A DNA stretch of 64,000 bases from an uncultured Tateyamaria sp. Lineage in GTDB: Bacteria > Pseudomonadota > Alphaproteobacteria > Rhodobacterales > Rhodobacteraceae. The position numbers were made by a program, and so were the translations under genes. How positions within the stretch are numbered: the first letter of the stretch is position 1; every line of letters begins with the position of its first letter. The stretch lies in NCBI RefSeq assembly GCF_947503705.1, contig NZ_CANNES010000009.1:83581-147580 (forward strand), given 5' to 3'. This document shows, piece by piece, positions 18,403 through 28,099 of this stretch. The notes beneath the pieces were generated by a model. It did not search any database. It was given only the letters and a program-made list of their open reading frames with translations, and was not told where the DNA came from.

Positions 18403-19134
18403 TCAGAGGCCTTTCTTGCCGCGCACGGCTTTCAGCATGATGGGCAGGGCCGCCAGCACGCACAAGCCGAGGATAGGCAGGATGATCTGCGGCTCGAATA
18501 TGATGCCCAGGTTAGGCGTTTCGCCTCGGTCAAACACCTCACCCAGACCCGCGCCGACAGAGGTGAACACAACCGCGCCCGGTATGATCCCCAAAAAGGT
18601 TGTGATGGCAAAGCGCTGGAGCGACACACCGACAAGCGCAGGCACCAGATTGGCCACAAAGAACGGCACAACTGGCACAAGACGCATCAGAAACAGCATC
18701 GACCACTGGTTTTCATCTATGCCGTCCTTAATCTTTTTGACGGTGCCGTCGCTGCTGTCCATCTTCTCGGACAGCTTTTCACCAAGCCCCCAACGGGCCG
18801 CCATGAAAATGCCGATGGCACCCAATGTGGCCGCCGTCATGTTGAAAAGGGCTCCGGGGAACGTCGCAAACAAAAACCCACCGGTCAATGTCATGACCGT
18901 CGCACCGGGCAGCGAAAAGGCTACGACCAGCGCATAGGCCAGCACAAAGATGATCACCGTGCTGCCATAATTGGCGTCCCGATAAGCCAAGAGGCTTTCG
19001 CGATTGTCTGCCAGTGTCTGAAAACTCAGGTAATCGCGCAAGGTAAAGGCCCCGATCAGCGCGACGAGCGCGATGCCGATCAGCGGCAAGTTCCGCGCCA
19101 GGCCGGGTTTGTGTGGATCGCTCATATCGGACAT
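18403..19134 (-). CDS. TVP38/TMEM64 family (DedA-like, VTT domain) membrane protein
   Basis: A 243-residue integral membrane protein. The N-terminal helix is LPLIGIALVALIGAFTL and the VTT/SNARE-associated core shows FSLPGATVMTLTGGFLFATFPGALFNMTAATLGAIGIF and RLVPVVPFFVANLVPALVGV. The family is related to DedA and to eukaryotic lipid scramblases; in bacteria it is tied to membrane lipid or envelope homeostasis. ATG 19134 is chosen over upstream in-frame starts, which would prepend about 55 residues of non-membrane, low-quality sequence. First gene of the two-gene operon with the disulfide reductase. Confidence 0.87.
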   Translation of the reverse strand: MSDMSDPHKPGLARNLPLIGIALVALIGAFTLRDYLSFQTLADNRESLLAYRDANYGSTVIIFVLAYALVVAFSLPGATVMTLTGGFLFATFPGALFNMTAATLGAIGIFMAARWGLGEKLSEKMDSSDGTVKKIKDGIDENQWSMLFLMRLVPVVPFFVANLVPALVGVSLQRFAITTFLGIIPGAVVFTSVGAGLGEVFDRGETPNLGIIFEPQIILPILGLCVLAALPIMLKAVRGKKGL

Positions 19135-19443
19135 CGTTGTCGCCTTTTTCGCAGTTGCGCCAGTGGGGTTGGCCGTCTGAACTGCAAAATGCGCCTGCAC
19201 GGCGCATTTAAACAGGCACCTCACGCGTGCTTGATCGTGCCCCTGCATTTCGTGAGTGTGTGTGGCCTCAGAGCGCGCTATTGAAACATAGGAACGCACT
19301 GATGCAGATTTTGTTGCAAAGCGGCCTGATTTCGTAGCCCAAGGGTTTGACTTGCCCGCCCTGCCCCTTTAGAGGACGGGCTTCGAATACTGCTGACAGC
19401 CGAATCCGCGCGCATGTTGGCCAATAGATCTGGAGCGACTGCG
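19135..19443. other. Divergent intergenic region between TVP38-type gene and rpmH
   Basis: About 309 bases with no supportable gene. It must carry the leftward promoter of the TVP38-reductase pair and the rightward promoter of rpmH-rnpA, the latter visible at 19347-19375. The rpmH ATG lies about 60 nt after that -10 box. Confidence 0.6.
19347..19375 (+). promoter_or_regulatory. Probable rpmH promoter
   Basis: A -35 box TTGACT (19347-19352), 17-nt spacer and -10 box TAGAGG (19370-19375) lie upstream of rpmH, facing it. The spacing and the near-consensus -35 suggest a strong sigma-70 type promoter for the ribosomal protein and RNase P genes. Confidence 0.55.
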
Positions 19444-19578
19444 ATGAAACGCACTTATCAACCCTCGAACCTCGTCCGCAAGCGGCGCCACGGTTTCCGT
19501 GCGCGTATGGCCACCAAGGCTGGCCGCAAGATCCTGAACAACCGCCGTGCCCATGGCCGGAAGTCGCTCAGCGCCTGA
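19444..19578 (+). CDS. rpmH: 50S ribosomal protein L34
   Basis: A 44-residue, highly basic protein with the standard L34 sequence: [20 protein letters not shown], then GRKILNNRR and GRKSLSA at the end. It is part of the large ribosomal subunit. ATG 19444 is preceded by a GGAGCG ribosome-binding site. rnpA follows 21 nt later, as in almost all bacteria. Confidence 0.97.
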   Translation: MKRTYQPSNLVRKRRHGFRARMATKAGRKILNNRRAHGRKSLSA

Positions 19579-19599
19579 GTTTTCTCCACAGGTTTATAC

Positions 19600-20010
19600 A
19601 TGACCCCGCCGAAGGCCCCTTTGACCAGCGACCCCGCTGGAGAGGACGCGCCGTCGGCGGGTTCTTTGCGTCGGGCACCTTCCAGGTTCGAGGTACTGAC
19701 AAAGCGCGCGGACTTCCTGCGCGCGGCCAGGGCCCGGCGTGTGGTCACCCCAGGATTTATTCTGCAAATTCGCGCATGCGCGAGCGATGGGCCAATGCGT
19801 GTTGGCTTTACCTGCTCCAAGAAGGTCGGCAACGCCGTGGCCCGCAACCGCGCCAAACGGCGTCTGCGCGAGATTGCTCGCCTTGAGTTGCCACGCTGCG
19901 GCATCCCCGGTACAGATTACGTCCTGATCGGACGCGCAGACATCACCGCGACCCGGCCCTTTGACCAGCTGCGAAATGAGTTGCGCACAGCCCTTGGTTG
20001 CGACGCATGA
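19600..20010 (+). CDS. rnpA: Ribonuclease P protein component
   Basis: A 136-residue protein subunit of RNase P, which helps the catalytic RNA cleave tRNA 5' leaders. The core is seen in [42 protein letters not shown] (the RNR signature) and DYVLIGR. The N-terminal 30 residues ([13 protein letters not shown]) are a low-complexity extension before the conserved LTKRADFL. The stop overlaps the yidD start (ATGA). Confidence 0.95.
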   Translation: MTPPKAPLTSDPAGEDAPSAGSLRRAPSRFEVLTKRADFLRAARARRVVTPGFILQIRACASDGPMRVGFTCSKKVGNAVARNRAKRRLREIARLELPRCGIPGTDYVLIGRADITATRPFDQLRNELRTALGCDA

Positions 20011-20240
20011 GCCCGCTCGCTTTTGTGATTGCTCTGCCCGTACGAGCTTATCGGCTGATCTTTTCCCCCTGGGTTGGCTTCAATTGCCGTTATCAGCCGA
20101 CCTGCAGCGCTTATGCGTTGGAAGCGTTGGAAAAGCACGGGGCGCTCAAGGGCGGCTGGTTGACCGCTCGACGCATCGGGCGCTGTCACCCTTGGGGCAA
20201 TGACGGCTATGATCCTGTGCCGGACCCAAAGGACGACTAG
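20007..20240 (+). CDS. yidD: Membrane protein insertion efficiency factor YidD
   Basis: A 77-residue YidD protein with its conserved core [20 protein letters not shown] and a C-terminal [15 protein letters not shown]. It supports YidC-mediated membrane insertion. ATG 20007 overlaps the rnpA stop; the in-frame TTG at 19998 is less likely. Part of the classic rpmH-rnpA-yidD-yidC order, here with ttcA and an EAL gene between yidD and yidC. Confidence 0.95.
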   Translation: MSPLAFVIALPVRAYRLIFSPWVGFNCRYQPTCSAYALEALEKHGALKGGWLTARRIGRCHPWGNDGYDPVPDPKDD

Positions 20241-20357
20241 CCCGCCACGCCGTATATTGGCGTGGTTGTAAGGTCCGATATCAACTGCCGACGGCCTCTT
20301 TTGCTTCGGTCCGCACGTGGTATATGTCGGCCCGTTGCAACCCCGAAGGGCCCCGCC

Positions 20358-21236
20358 ATGCTGGACGATCACGACGATATCCACCCGCTTTTCGCCGGTG
20401 CCCCCGCCACGACCGAATTCAAGAAACTGCGCAAACGGATCGTACGATATACCCGTGAAGCAATCGAGCAATATGGGATGGTCGAGCAGGGAAACGAACG
20501 CCCCCGCTGGCTGGTCTGTCTGTCCGGCGGCAAGGACAGCTATACACTGTTGGCGGTGCTGCACGAACTGCAATGGCGCGGCTTGCTACCAGTCGATATT
20601 CTGGCCTGCAACCTCGATCAGGGACAGCCCGGATTCCCCGCGACGGTCTTGCCTGAGTTCCTCGCACGGATGGGTGTACCGCACCGGATCGAATACCAGG
20701 ACACCTATTCCATCGTCATTGACAAAGTGCCAGCCGGACGCACCTTTTGTGCACTATGTTCGCGGTTGCGCCGCGGAAATCTGTACCGTATCGCCCGCGA
20801 AGAGGGCTGTTCCGCCGTGGTGCTGGGGCATCACCGCGATGACATTCTCGAGACGTTTTTCATGAACCTCTTTCATGGCGGCCGTCTGGCGACGATGCCG
20901 CCCAAACTGGTCAACGAAGAGGGCGATCTCTTTGTCTATCGGCCGCTCGCCCATGTGGCCGAGGTCGATTGTGAAAAATTTGCCAAAGCTTTGAATTACC
21001 CCATTATTCCTTGTGATCTCTGCGGCAGCCAGGACGGCTTGCAACGCCAACAGGTCAAACAGATTCTGGATGGCTGGGAGGCCAACAGCCCCGGTCGCAG
21101 GCAGGTGATGTTTCGCGCCCTGATGAATGCGCGGCCCTCGCATCTGCTCGACCCGAAGCTCTTTGATTTTGCGGGGCTGATGCGCGGTTCGGAAAAATTT
21201 GACGCAAATCCCGACGAGATTCCGACACTGCGTTAA
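20358..21236 (+). CDS. ttcA: tRNA 2-thiocytidine biosynthesis protein TtcA
   Basis: A 292-residue PP-loop ATPase that thiolates cytidine 32 of some tRNAs. The PP-loop is [12 protein letters not shown] near residue 55. The Fe-S/thiolation cysteines occur as [10 protein letters not shown] and, about 85 residues later, [13 protein letters not shown], both typical of Ttc[19 protein letters not shown] is also diagnostic. ATG 20358 is preferred; an earlier in-frame GTG would extend into unrelated sequence. Lies about 117 nt after yidD. Confidence 0.94.
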   Translation: MLDDHDDIHPLFAGAPATTEFKKLRKRIVRYTREAIEQYGMVEQGNERPRWLVCLSGGKDSYTLLAVLHELQWRGLLPVDILACNLDQGQPGFPATVLPEFLARMGVPHRIEYQDTYSIVIDKVPAGRTFCALCSRLRRGNLYRIAREEGCSAVVLGHHRDDILETFFMNLFHGGRLATMPPKLVNEEGDLFVYRPLAHVAEVDCEKFAKALNYPIIPCDLCGSQDGLQRQQVKQILDGWEANSPGRRQVMFRALMNARPSHLLDPKLFDFAGLMRGSEKFDANPDEIPTLR

Positions 21237-21314
21237 CACGCCGATCACCCTGTGCCCTTAATCGTCTGTGGGTCTGCTGAAGAAACGGCAGCTACAGATC
21301 ACAAGGGGACCTGA

Positions 21315-22862
21315 ATGCAACTTCGCCTGCCGATTGCGCTGAAACATGCACGTGCGTGGTGTGTGGCCGCCCTGTCAGGCCCGCAAATGCTTGCCTTCCT
21401 GCCTGCGGCGACCCTGGCGGCCTTCTGGCTGGGGGGCGAGCCTGCTTTGATCGCGCTGGCCGTTGCCGTTCCCTTTTTGTGGCTCCTGTTCGGCGGCGTC
21501 GATGCATCGACCCGCGCGCGCTTGGCCCGGATAGCGCAGACCGGGCTTGTGCCCGCGGATCAATTTGTCCCCAAGGCCGAGGTGGTGCATGCCGATGCGC
21601 CAGCCTCCGGCAAGAGCAGCGCGATTTTTACTGTAGAGCTGGATCAGTTTGCCGAATTGCAGGATCGGTTCGAACCGGCCGCGGTGGACAAGGTCTTGAA
21701 AGCTGTCGGTGATCGGTTGGTCACCGTCTCACGCGACCGCGACACCATCAGCCGCATCGGCGACAGCCGGTTTGGAATATGCCTCGGCGATGTGCAGCAC
21801 ATTGATTTGGAAAGCTGTTTGCAGATGTGCAGCCGCATGCAATCCGCCATAGAAGAGCCGATCGCGATTGACGGCACGTCGGTCTATATGTCGGCAAGTA
21901 TCGGGTTTTGCCTGCTGGCCCGTGCCCCCGGTGCCGATGCGCAAGATTGGCTCAACGCCGCACTTGCCGCCTTGATCGAAGCGCAGCGTCGTGGCCCCAG
22001 TACAGTCCGCGCCTATTCATCAGAACTGCAGTCGCGGCTCAAGCACCGCGCCGATTTGCGCGATGAAGTGGCCGCAGCCCTTGAACAAGGGTATATACAG
22101 CCCTGGTTCCAGCCCCAGATTTCAACAGACACCGGCAAGGTGACCGGGTTCGAAGCGCTCGCACGGTGGATTCACCCGGATCGTGGCGCGATTTCCCCGG
22201 CAGAGTTCCTGCCCGCCATCGAAGCAAGCGGCCTGTTGGAGCGTTTGGCGGAGGTGATGATCTATCACTCTTTCACCGCACTCAAGGCATGGGATTCCGC
22301 CGGATTGCACGTGCCACAGGTCGGCGTGAATTTCAGCGGCAGTGAGTTGAGCAACCCTCGCCTGATCGACAAGGTCCGTTGGGAATTGGACCGCTTCGAT
22401 TTGACCCCGGACCGCCTGACCGTCGAAATCCTTGAAACGGTGGTCACCAACACCTCGGACGATACGATCACACGCAATATCAATGCGTTGACGGCGCTTG
22501 GCTGTCACATTGACCTTGACGACTTCGGAACGGGCAATGCGTCAATTGCCTCCATCCGTCGCTTTGGGGTTGGCCGGATCAAGATTGACCGCTCTTTTGT
22601 CATGAAAGCGGATCGCGACCCGGAACAACAGCGTATGATCAGCGCGGTTTTGACCATGGCAGAACGATTGGGCGTCGAAACCCTTGGTGAAGGGGTCGAG
22701 ACCGTGGGTGAACATGCATTGCTCGCGCAATTGGGTTGCGATCATGTGCAGGGCTTTGGCATTGCGCGACCGATGCCCTTTGAAAAGACGCTCGATTGGG
22801 TTCGCGCCCATGAGGCCAAATTGCAAGATGCACCGGTCATACCGGGCCGCAGGGCAAATTAA
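21315..22862 (+). CDS. EAL-domain cyclic-di-GMP phosphodiesterase with degenerate GGDEF domain
   Basis: A 515-residue signalling protein. Two N-terminal membrane segments (MLAFLPAATLAAFWLGG and ALIALAVAVPFLWLLFGG) precede a GGDEF-like domain (about residues 95-230) whose active-site loop reads RIGDSRFG instead of GGDEF, so no cyclase activity is expected. The EAL domain (about 245-500) keeps the catalytic signatures EALARW, NFSG, EILET, DDFGTGNAS, KIDRSFV and EGVET, so it probably hydrolyses c-di-GMP. The degenerate domain may bind GTP as a regulator (inference). It sits inside the otherwise housekeeping ttcA-yidC stretch with its own spacing on both sides. Confidence 0.92.
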   Translation: MQLRLPIALKHARAWCVAALSGPQMLAFLPAATLAAFWLGGEPALIALAVAVPFLWLLFGGVDASTRARLARIAQTGLVPADQFVPKAEVVHADAPASGKSSAIFTVELDQFAELQDRFEPAAVDKVLKAVGDRLVTVSRDRDTISRIGDSRFGICLGDVQHIDLESCLQMCSRMQSAIEEPIAIDGTSVYMSASIGFCLLARAPGADAQDWLNAALAALIEAQRRGPSTVRAYSSELQSRLKHRADLRDEVAAALEQGYIQPWFQPQISTDTGKVTGFEALARWIHPDRGAISPAEFLPAIEASGLLERLAEVMIYHSFTALKAWDSAGLHVPQVGVNFSGSELSNPRLIDKVRWELDRFDLTPDRLTVEILETVVTNTSDDTITRNINALTALGCHIDLDDFGTGNASIASIRRFGVGRIKIDRSFVMKADRDPEQQRMISAVLTMAERLGVETLGEGVETVGEHALLAQLGCDHVQGFGIARPMPFEKTLDWVRAHEAKLQDAPVIPGRRAN

Positions 22863-23072
22863 GCTGACAGGCTGAGGAGACCGATGCCCGGCCCTTGGCT
22901 GTGATCGCGGAGGCGGTGGACCGGTAACACGAAGCGACTGGACCCCAACTGCCTTTTGCCCGCAAGCCTCACAGCACCGCTACATACTGTCCAAAAGGGC
23001 GAATCCACTTGACCTTTGGCCCTGCACTCTGTTGAACCCGACAAACATTTCAGACAGCAGGTGGCGGTCCCG

Positions 23073-24896
23073 ATGGACGATCAGAACAAGAACCTCATTC
23101 TTGCAACAGCACTCAGTTTCATCGTTATTCTGGTGTGGTTTGTCCTCTTCCCGCCGCCAGAACCCGATACGGCACTGGACGCCACACCACCAGCCGCGAC
23201 CACTCCGGTCGATGGCACCGCCGCGGTGCCATCGGCCCCCGCAGACACGCTCACGCAGCCCGCTGATACAACCGGCACAGCTGACGCATCAGCCGCCGCT
23301 GACGCACCGCGCGTCGACATTCAGACACCCCGACTGTCCGGTTCGATCTCTCTGCTCGGTGGGCGGATCGACGATCTGACGCTGAATGACTACCGCCAGT
23401 CCCTGGACGAAGGCGCGCCCGTCGTCACCCTGATGTCCCCTGTCGGGTCAGTCGATGCGCATTACGCCCTTTATGGTTGGGCCCCTGCGGCGGGCGTTGA
23501 CCCCGCATCCGTCCCCGGCCCCAACACCGAATGGCAGGTTGCAAGCGGTGACGCGCTGAGCGTGGGCTCGCCCATCCGCCTTGAATGGGACAACGGCGTC
23601 GGCCAAACCTTTGCCCGCGACATTGCCATCGACGGCGAATACATGTTCACGATCACGCAAAGCGTGACCAACAACGGAAGCGCGAACGTCAGCATGGCGC
23701 CCTACGGCCTGATCGCGCGGCACGGCGAACCCGAAGACCTCAAGAACTTCTTCATCCTGCACGAGGGTGTTGTGGCGATGGCCGATGGGGAACTGAGCGA
23801 GGTCGATTGGTCTGACATTCCAGACTACGAGATTGATCCCCGCCAAGGCGCGCGCGCTGAAACCATCGCGGTTGAGCAGAACGGTTGGATCGGCTTTACC
23901 GACCACTACTGGATGAGCACGCTGATCCCCGCCCCCGGCTCCGCATTCCGCCAAGTGATCAAATACGACGAGCGGCGCGACATCTACCAGACAGAGGCCG
24001 TGCTGCCCACGCGCCAGATCACACCCGGCGCGACCGCCTCGGTGACCACCCAACTTTTCGCCGGTGCAAAGGAATGGGATGCCATCCGCACCTATCAAAA
24101 CGCGGGCGTCGAGGGCTTTATCGATTCCATCGACTGGGGTTGGTTCTTTTTCCTGACCAAGCCGATCTTCTGGCTGCTGCACGAAATGAACCTGATCATC
24201 GGTAACATGGGTTGGGCGATCATCGGCCTGACGCTTGTGATCAAGGCGATCCTCTTCCCGCTCGCCTACAAATCCTATGTCTCGATGGCCAAGATGAAAG
24301 AGCTTCAGCCCCAGATGGAGAAGTTGAAGGAAGCAGCCGGAGACGACCGCCAAAAGATGCAGCAGGGGATGATGGAGCTCTACAAGAAGGAAAAGGTGAA
24401 CCCGGCCGCAGGCTGTTTGCCGATCCTGTTGCAGATCCCGATCTTTTTCTCGCTGTACAAGGTGATCTTTGTCACGATCGAGCTGCGGCACGCGCCCTTC
24501 TTTGGCCCTTTCCGGGACCTGAGCGCGCCAGACCCGACCACCATACTGAACCTTTTTGGCCTCTTGCCCATTGGCGCGCCCGAACCCAATTCGATCATGG
24601 CCCTGATCTTTATCGGTATTCTGCCTCTGCTCTTGGGTATCTCGATGTGGATGCAACAAAAGCTGAACCCGGCACCCACGGACCCGACACAACAGATGAT
24701 CTTTGCCTGGATGCCCTGGATTTTCATGTTCATGCTGGGCAGCTTTGCCAGCGGGCTTGTGGTGTACTGGATCGCGAACAACACGATCACCTTCACCCAG
24801 CAATACCTGATCATGCGCAGCCAGGGCTATAAGCCGGACCTTCTGGGCAACATCAAATCCAGCTTCAAAAAGCGGACTAAATCGGACAGCAAATGA
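23073..24896 (+). CDS. yidC: Membrane protein insertase YidC
   Basis: A 607-residue insertase that inserts and folds inner-membrane proteins with or without SecYEG. The first helix is LILATALSFIVILVWFVLF, then a Pro/Ala/Thr-rich linker (about residues 30-85), the large periplasmic beta-domain, and the conserved C-terminal helices (NMGWAIIGLTLVIKAILFPLAYKSY, GCLPILLQIPIFFSLYKV). ATG 23073 gives MDDQNKN, the usual start; the longer frame from 23016 does not resemble YidC. The stop overlaps the MOSC gene start. Confidence 0.96.
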   Translation: MDDQNKNLILATALSFIVILVWFVLFPPPEPDTALDATPPAATTPVDGTAAVPSAPADTLTQPADTTGTADASAAADAPRVDIQTPRLSGSISLLGGRIDDLTLNDYRQSLDEGAPVVTLMSPVGSVDAHYALYGWAPAAGVDPASVPGPNTEWQVASGDALSVGSPIRLEWDNGVGQTFARDIAIDGEYMFTITQSVTNNGSANVSMAPYGLIARHGEPEDLKNFFILHEGVVAMADGELSEVDWSDIPDYEIDPRQGARAETIAVEQNGWIGFTDHYWMSTLIPAPGSAFRQVIKYDERRDIYQTEAVLPTRQITPGATASVTTQLFAGAKEWDAIRTYQNAGVEGFIDSIDWGWFFFLTKPIFWLLHEMNLIIGNMGWAIIGLTLVIKAILFPLAYKSYVSMAKMKELQPQMEKLKEAAGDDRQKMQQGMMELYKKEKVNPAAGCLPILLQIPIFFSLYKVIFVTIELRHAPFFGPFRDLSAPDPTTILNLFGLLPIGAPEPNSIMALIFIGILPLLLGISMWMQQKLNPAPTDPTQQMIFAWMPWIFMFMLGSFASGLVVYWIANNTITFTQQYLIMRSQGYKPDLLGNIKSSFKKRTKSDSK

Positions 24897-25633
24897 TGCA
24901 AGTCGACGGCCTATGGCGGCACCCGATCAAAAGCCACGGGCGCGAAGCGCTTGAGGCCGTTGACCTGCGCGCAGGCGAAGCGATGCAATGGGATCGCGTC
25001 TGGGCCGTGGCGCATGACGCATCCAAGGCCGAGGCTGGCGTTTGGGCACAATGCGCCAATTTCAGCCGTGTATCCAAAGCGCCTGATTTGATGGCCATCA
25101 CCGCCACGCTGGACGAGGCTACCGGGCTGATCACCCTGTCGCACCCCGACCGGCCCGACCTGACCTTTGATCCGGACAAGGACCCGGGCGCGCTGATCGG
25201 ATGGTCCGCCCCCTTGGTTCCGCAAAACCGGGCCTTGCCCAGCCACATTATGCGCCTCGACGGCCGTGGCTATACCGATAGCGATTTTCCATCTGTGACC
25301 TTGTGCAACCGCGCCTCCCACCGGGCGGTTGAGGCCCAGATCGGCCATGACCTCTCGATCCATCGGTGGCGCGGCAACATCTGGTTCGACAGCGATGCGC
25401 CATGGGTAGAATTTGACTGGATGGGAGCAGATATTCAGGTGGGCGACGCCATCCTGCGCCCCACCGAACGCACCGACAGGTGCCTGGCCACAACCGCCAA
25501 TCCGGAAACAGGACGGCGCGATGCGGATACTCTGGCCGCACTGGATGCCTTTGGTCATCAGGATTTTTCTGTCCGGTGCGAGGTGATCAAAGGTGGCCAC
25601 ATCGTCTTGGGCTCAAGCGTGGTGCCATTGTGA
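24893..25633 (+). CDS. MOSC domain-containing protein
   Basis: A 246-residue protein with an N-terminal beta-barrel MOSC-N-like segment (VDGLWRHPIKSHGREAL) and a MOSC core including RWRGNIWFDS and the C-terminal RTDRCLATTANPETGRRD, whose Cys is the residue associated with molybdenum cofactor or sulfur handling in this family. The substrate is unknown; members include Mo-cofactor sulfurases and N-hydroxylated compound reductases. Coupled to yidC by ATGA and to engB by GTGA; this position is conserved in alphaproteobacteria. Confidence 0.9.
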   Translation: MMQVDGLWRHPIKSHGREALEAVDLRAGEAMQWDRVWAVAHDASKAEAGVWAQCANFSRVSKAPDLMAITATLDEATGLITLSHPDRPDLTFDPDKDPGALIGWSAPLVPQNRALPSHIMRLDGRGYTDSDFPSVTLCNRASHRAVEAQIGHDLSIHRWRGNIWFDSDAPWVEFDWMGADIQVGDAILRPTERTDRCLATTANPETGRRDADTLAALDAFGHQDFSVRCEVIKGGHIVLGSSVVPL

Positions 25634-26283
25634 CCCAACTGCCTTTCCCCATCGCCGAAGCGCCCGATGCGCAGACTGAAGAACGCGGCCGCCTGCTCTT
25701 CGCGGGCGAGACTGAATTTGTCAAAGGGGTCGTTGCCATGTCCGGCCTGCCCCCGGCGGACCGGATCGAGGTTTGTTTTGCCGGGCGGTCCAATGTCGGC
25801 AAGTCCACGCTAATCAATGCGCTGACAGGCCGCAAAGGTTTGGCACGCGCATCAAACACGCCGGGCCGCACGCAAGAGATCAACTTTTTCACCGCAGGCG
25901 ACGAACGGTATCTGGTCGACCTGCCGGGCTATGGCTATGCCAACGCCCCCTTGCCCGTGGTCGAGAAATGGCAACGCCTGCTCAAGCAATACCTGTCGGG
26001 GCGCCAAACCCTGCGCCGCGCTTTCGTTTTGGTCGACGCGCGCCATGGGGTCAAACCGGTGGATCATGAAATCATGAGCCTTTTGGACAGTGCCGCCGTC
26101 ACGTTCCAATGCGTGCTGACCAAGGCCGACAAGGTGAAGGCCAAAGACCGCGACGCGGTACTTTCCCAAACGCGCAGCGCTTTGTCGAAACACCCCGCTG
26201 CGTTCCCGGAAATCGTCCTGACCTCAAGCGAAAAGGGCGATGGGATCGCGACCCTACGCGCCATCATTGCCACGCTCACATGA
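25630..26283 (+). CDS. engB: Ribosome biogenesis GTP-binding protein YsxC/EngB
   Basis: A 217-residue small GTPase (YihA) needed for 50S assembly. Visible are G1 [10 protein letters not shown]3 VDLPGYG, G4 TKADK and G5 TSSEKG. GTG at 25630 overlaps the MOSC stop (GTGA), which fixes a compact start. A longer in-frame ORF from 25480 runs through the MOSC gene and is not believed. Confidence 0.95.
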   Translation: MTQLPFPIAEAPDAQTEERGRLLFAGETEFVKGVVAMSGLPPADRIEVCFAGRSNVGKSTLINALTGRKGLARASNTPGRTQEINFFTAGDERYLVDLPGYGYANAPLPVVEKWQRLLKQYLSGRQTLRRAFVLVDARHGVKPVDHEIMSLLDSAAVTFQCVLTKADKVKAKDRDAVLSQTRSALSKHPAAFPEIVLTSSEKGDGIATLRAIIATLT

Positions 26284-26371
26284 TACGACCAAGATTTTTG
26301 GTTCGAAAATTCTTGGCCCCGGCGGGCAGGTCAGGCACAAACAGGCAACGCCCGAACCGCACGGCCTCAAC

Positions 26372-27235
26372 ATGAAGACCCAAGATATGAATCGCGATTG
26401 GATCGCCACCGCCCGCACCCTAAGCCAAGCCTTGCCCTACATGCAGCGCTATGCCGGTGCGACTGTCGTCATCAAACTGGGCGGCCACGCCATGGGCAGC
26501 GATGCGGCAATGGAAAGTTTTGCCAATGACGTTGTGCTGATGCGCCAGGTCGGCGTGAATCCGGTTATCGTTCATGGCGGCGGGCCGATGATCAACGATA
26601 TGCTGAAGCGCCTCGACATTCGTTCAGAATTTGTGAACGGGAAACGGGTGACGGACGCAGCCACCATGGAAGTGGTGGAAATGGTGCTGTCAGGTGTGGT
26701 GAACAAGCGCATCGTGCAGGCCATCAACCGCGCCGGTGGGCGGGCCGTTGGCCTGTCGGGCAAGGATGCCAACCTGATGATCTGTGACCAGGCCAATCCC
26801 GAACTGGGCCTCGTCGGCAGCCCGGCCCAGATGGACCCAAGCCTGCTGCGCACTCTGTTTGATCAATCCATGATCCCCGTCATCGCGCCCTTGGGTGCGG
26901 GCCGCAATGGCGAGACATTCAACATCAACGGCGACACCGCCGCAGGTGCAATTGCCGGCGCGCTCAAGGCAGATCGCCTTTTGCTTCTCACGGATGTGAG
27001 CGGGGTCAAAAACGCGGAGGGCGAGGTGGTGACCGACCTCACAGCCGACCAGATCCGCAGCATGACCGAAGACGGCACCATCGCTGGCGGCATGATCCCG
27101 AAAACCGAAACCGCGCTGGATGCCATTGCCAGCGGCGTGCGCGCGGTGGTCATTCTGGACGGGCGCGCGTCAAACGCCTGCCTGCTTGAGCTGTTCACGG
27201 ATCACGGTGCAGGCTCAATTATTCGGCCCCGGTAA
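26372..27235 (+). CDS. argB: Acetylglutamate kinase
   Basis: A 287-residue kinase that phosphorylates N-acetylglutamate in arginine biosynthesis. Diagnostic segments are [47 protein letters not shown] and [17 protein letters not shown] 26372 gives the standard N-terminus; it is 88 nt after engB, the usual neighbour in Rhodobacteraceae. Confidence 0.95.
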   Translation: MKTQDMNRDWIATARTLSQALPYMQRYAGATVVIKLGGHAMGSDAAMESFANDVVLMRQVGVNPVIVHGGGPMINDMLKRLDIRSEFVNGKRVTDAATMEVVEMVLSGVVNKRIVQAINRAGGRAVGLSGKDANLMICDQANPELGLVGSPAQMDPSLLRTLFDQSMIPVIAPLGAGRNGETFNINGDTAAGAIAGALKADRLLLLTDVSGVKNAEGEVVTDLTADQIRSMTEDGTIAGGMIPKTETALDAIASGVRAVVILDGRASNACLLELFTDHGAGSIIRPR

Positions 27236-27304
27236 ATGCGACGTTAACACAAACGTGTCGGCAGGCCGCATTGCATGTGGGCTGCGCTGGTCTAAGTTCG
27301 GGCC

Positions 27305-28099
27305 ATGGAAAACGAAGCATTCATTCGCCTTGGCATCTTCCTTGGCCTCTTTCTGGTTCTCGCCGCGGTCGAGGCGCTGGCCCCACGCCGTGTGCGCACG
27401 CAAACGCGTCGCCGTCGCTGGGTGACCAACTGGGCCTTTACTGTGGCCAATACGGTTCTGCTGCGCGCTTTGGCCGTGGCCTTGCCCCTGCTCGCAGTTG
27501 GAGCCGCCGTTGATGCAAATGCACAGGGTTGGGGCTTGCTCAACCTTTTGGATTTGCCGCTTTGGTTTGAAATTTTCGCGGCCATCCTGATCCTTGATCT
27601 CGCAATTTGGGCCCAGCATCTCATCACACACAAAGTTCCCCTATTGTGGCGGCTGCACCGTGTCCATCACGCCGATGTGGACATGGACGTGACCACCGCG
27701 ATCCGCTTTCACCCGGTGGAAATTGGCCTGTCCATGCTGCTCAAGATCGGGGTTGTTTACCTGCTGGGGCCCTCCGCCATTGCGGTCATCCTGTTCGAAA
27801 TCATCCTAAACGGCACCGCCATGTTCAACCACGCCAACATCCGCCTGCCCTTGTGGTTGGATGCGATTGTGCGCCGCGTGCTGGTCACCCCCGACATGCA
27901 CCGCGTGCACCATTCGGTGCACCGGCACGAGCATGACAGCAATTACGGCTTTGCCCTGTCGATCTGGGACCGGATGTTTGGCACCTACATCGCCCAACCT
28001 GCGGCCGGTCACGACGAGATGCAGGTGGGGCTGGAGTGGCAGGACGACCGCCCCTCGCAACTGGGGTGGAGCATGTCGTTGCCCTTTACCCGAAAATGA
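27305..28099 (+). CDS. Sterol desaturase / fatty acid hydroxylase superfamily membrane protein
   Basis: A 264-residue membrane di-iron protein. Three or four helices carry the histidine clusters HRVHHADVDMD, HANIRLP and HRVHHSVHRHEHDSNYG, the expected ligands of this superfamily, which hydroxylates or desaturates lipid-like substrates with O2. An additional FHPVE sits between the first and second cluster. The substrate is unknown; roles in fatty acid, carotenoid or ether-lipid modification are possible. The stop overlaps the start of the ferredoxin-like gene (ATGA), suggesting a linked electron donor. Confidence 0.88.
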   Translation: MENEAFIRLGIFLGLFLVLAAVEALAPRRVRTQTRRRRWVTNWAFTVANTVLLRALAVALPLLAVGAAVDANAQGWGLLNLLDLPLWFEIFAAILILDLAIWAQHLITHKVPLLWRLHRVHHADVDMDVTTAIRFHPVEIGLSMLLKIGVVYLLGPSAIAVILFEIILNGTAMFNHANIRLPLWLDAIVRRVLVTPDMHRVHHSVHRHEHDSNYGFALSIWDRMFGTYIAQPAAGHDEMQVGLEWQDDRPSQLGWSMSLPFTRK

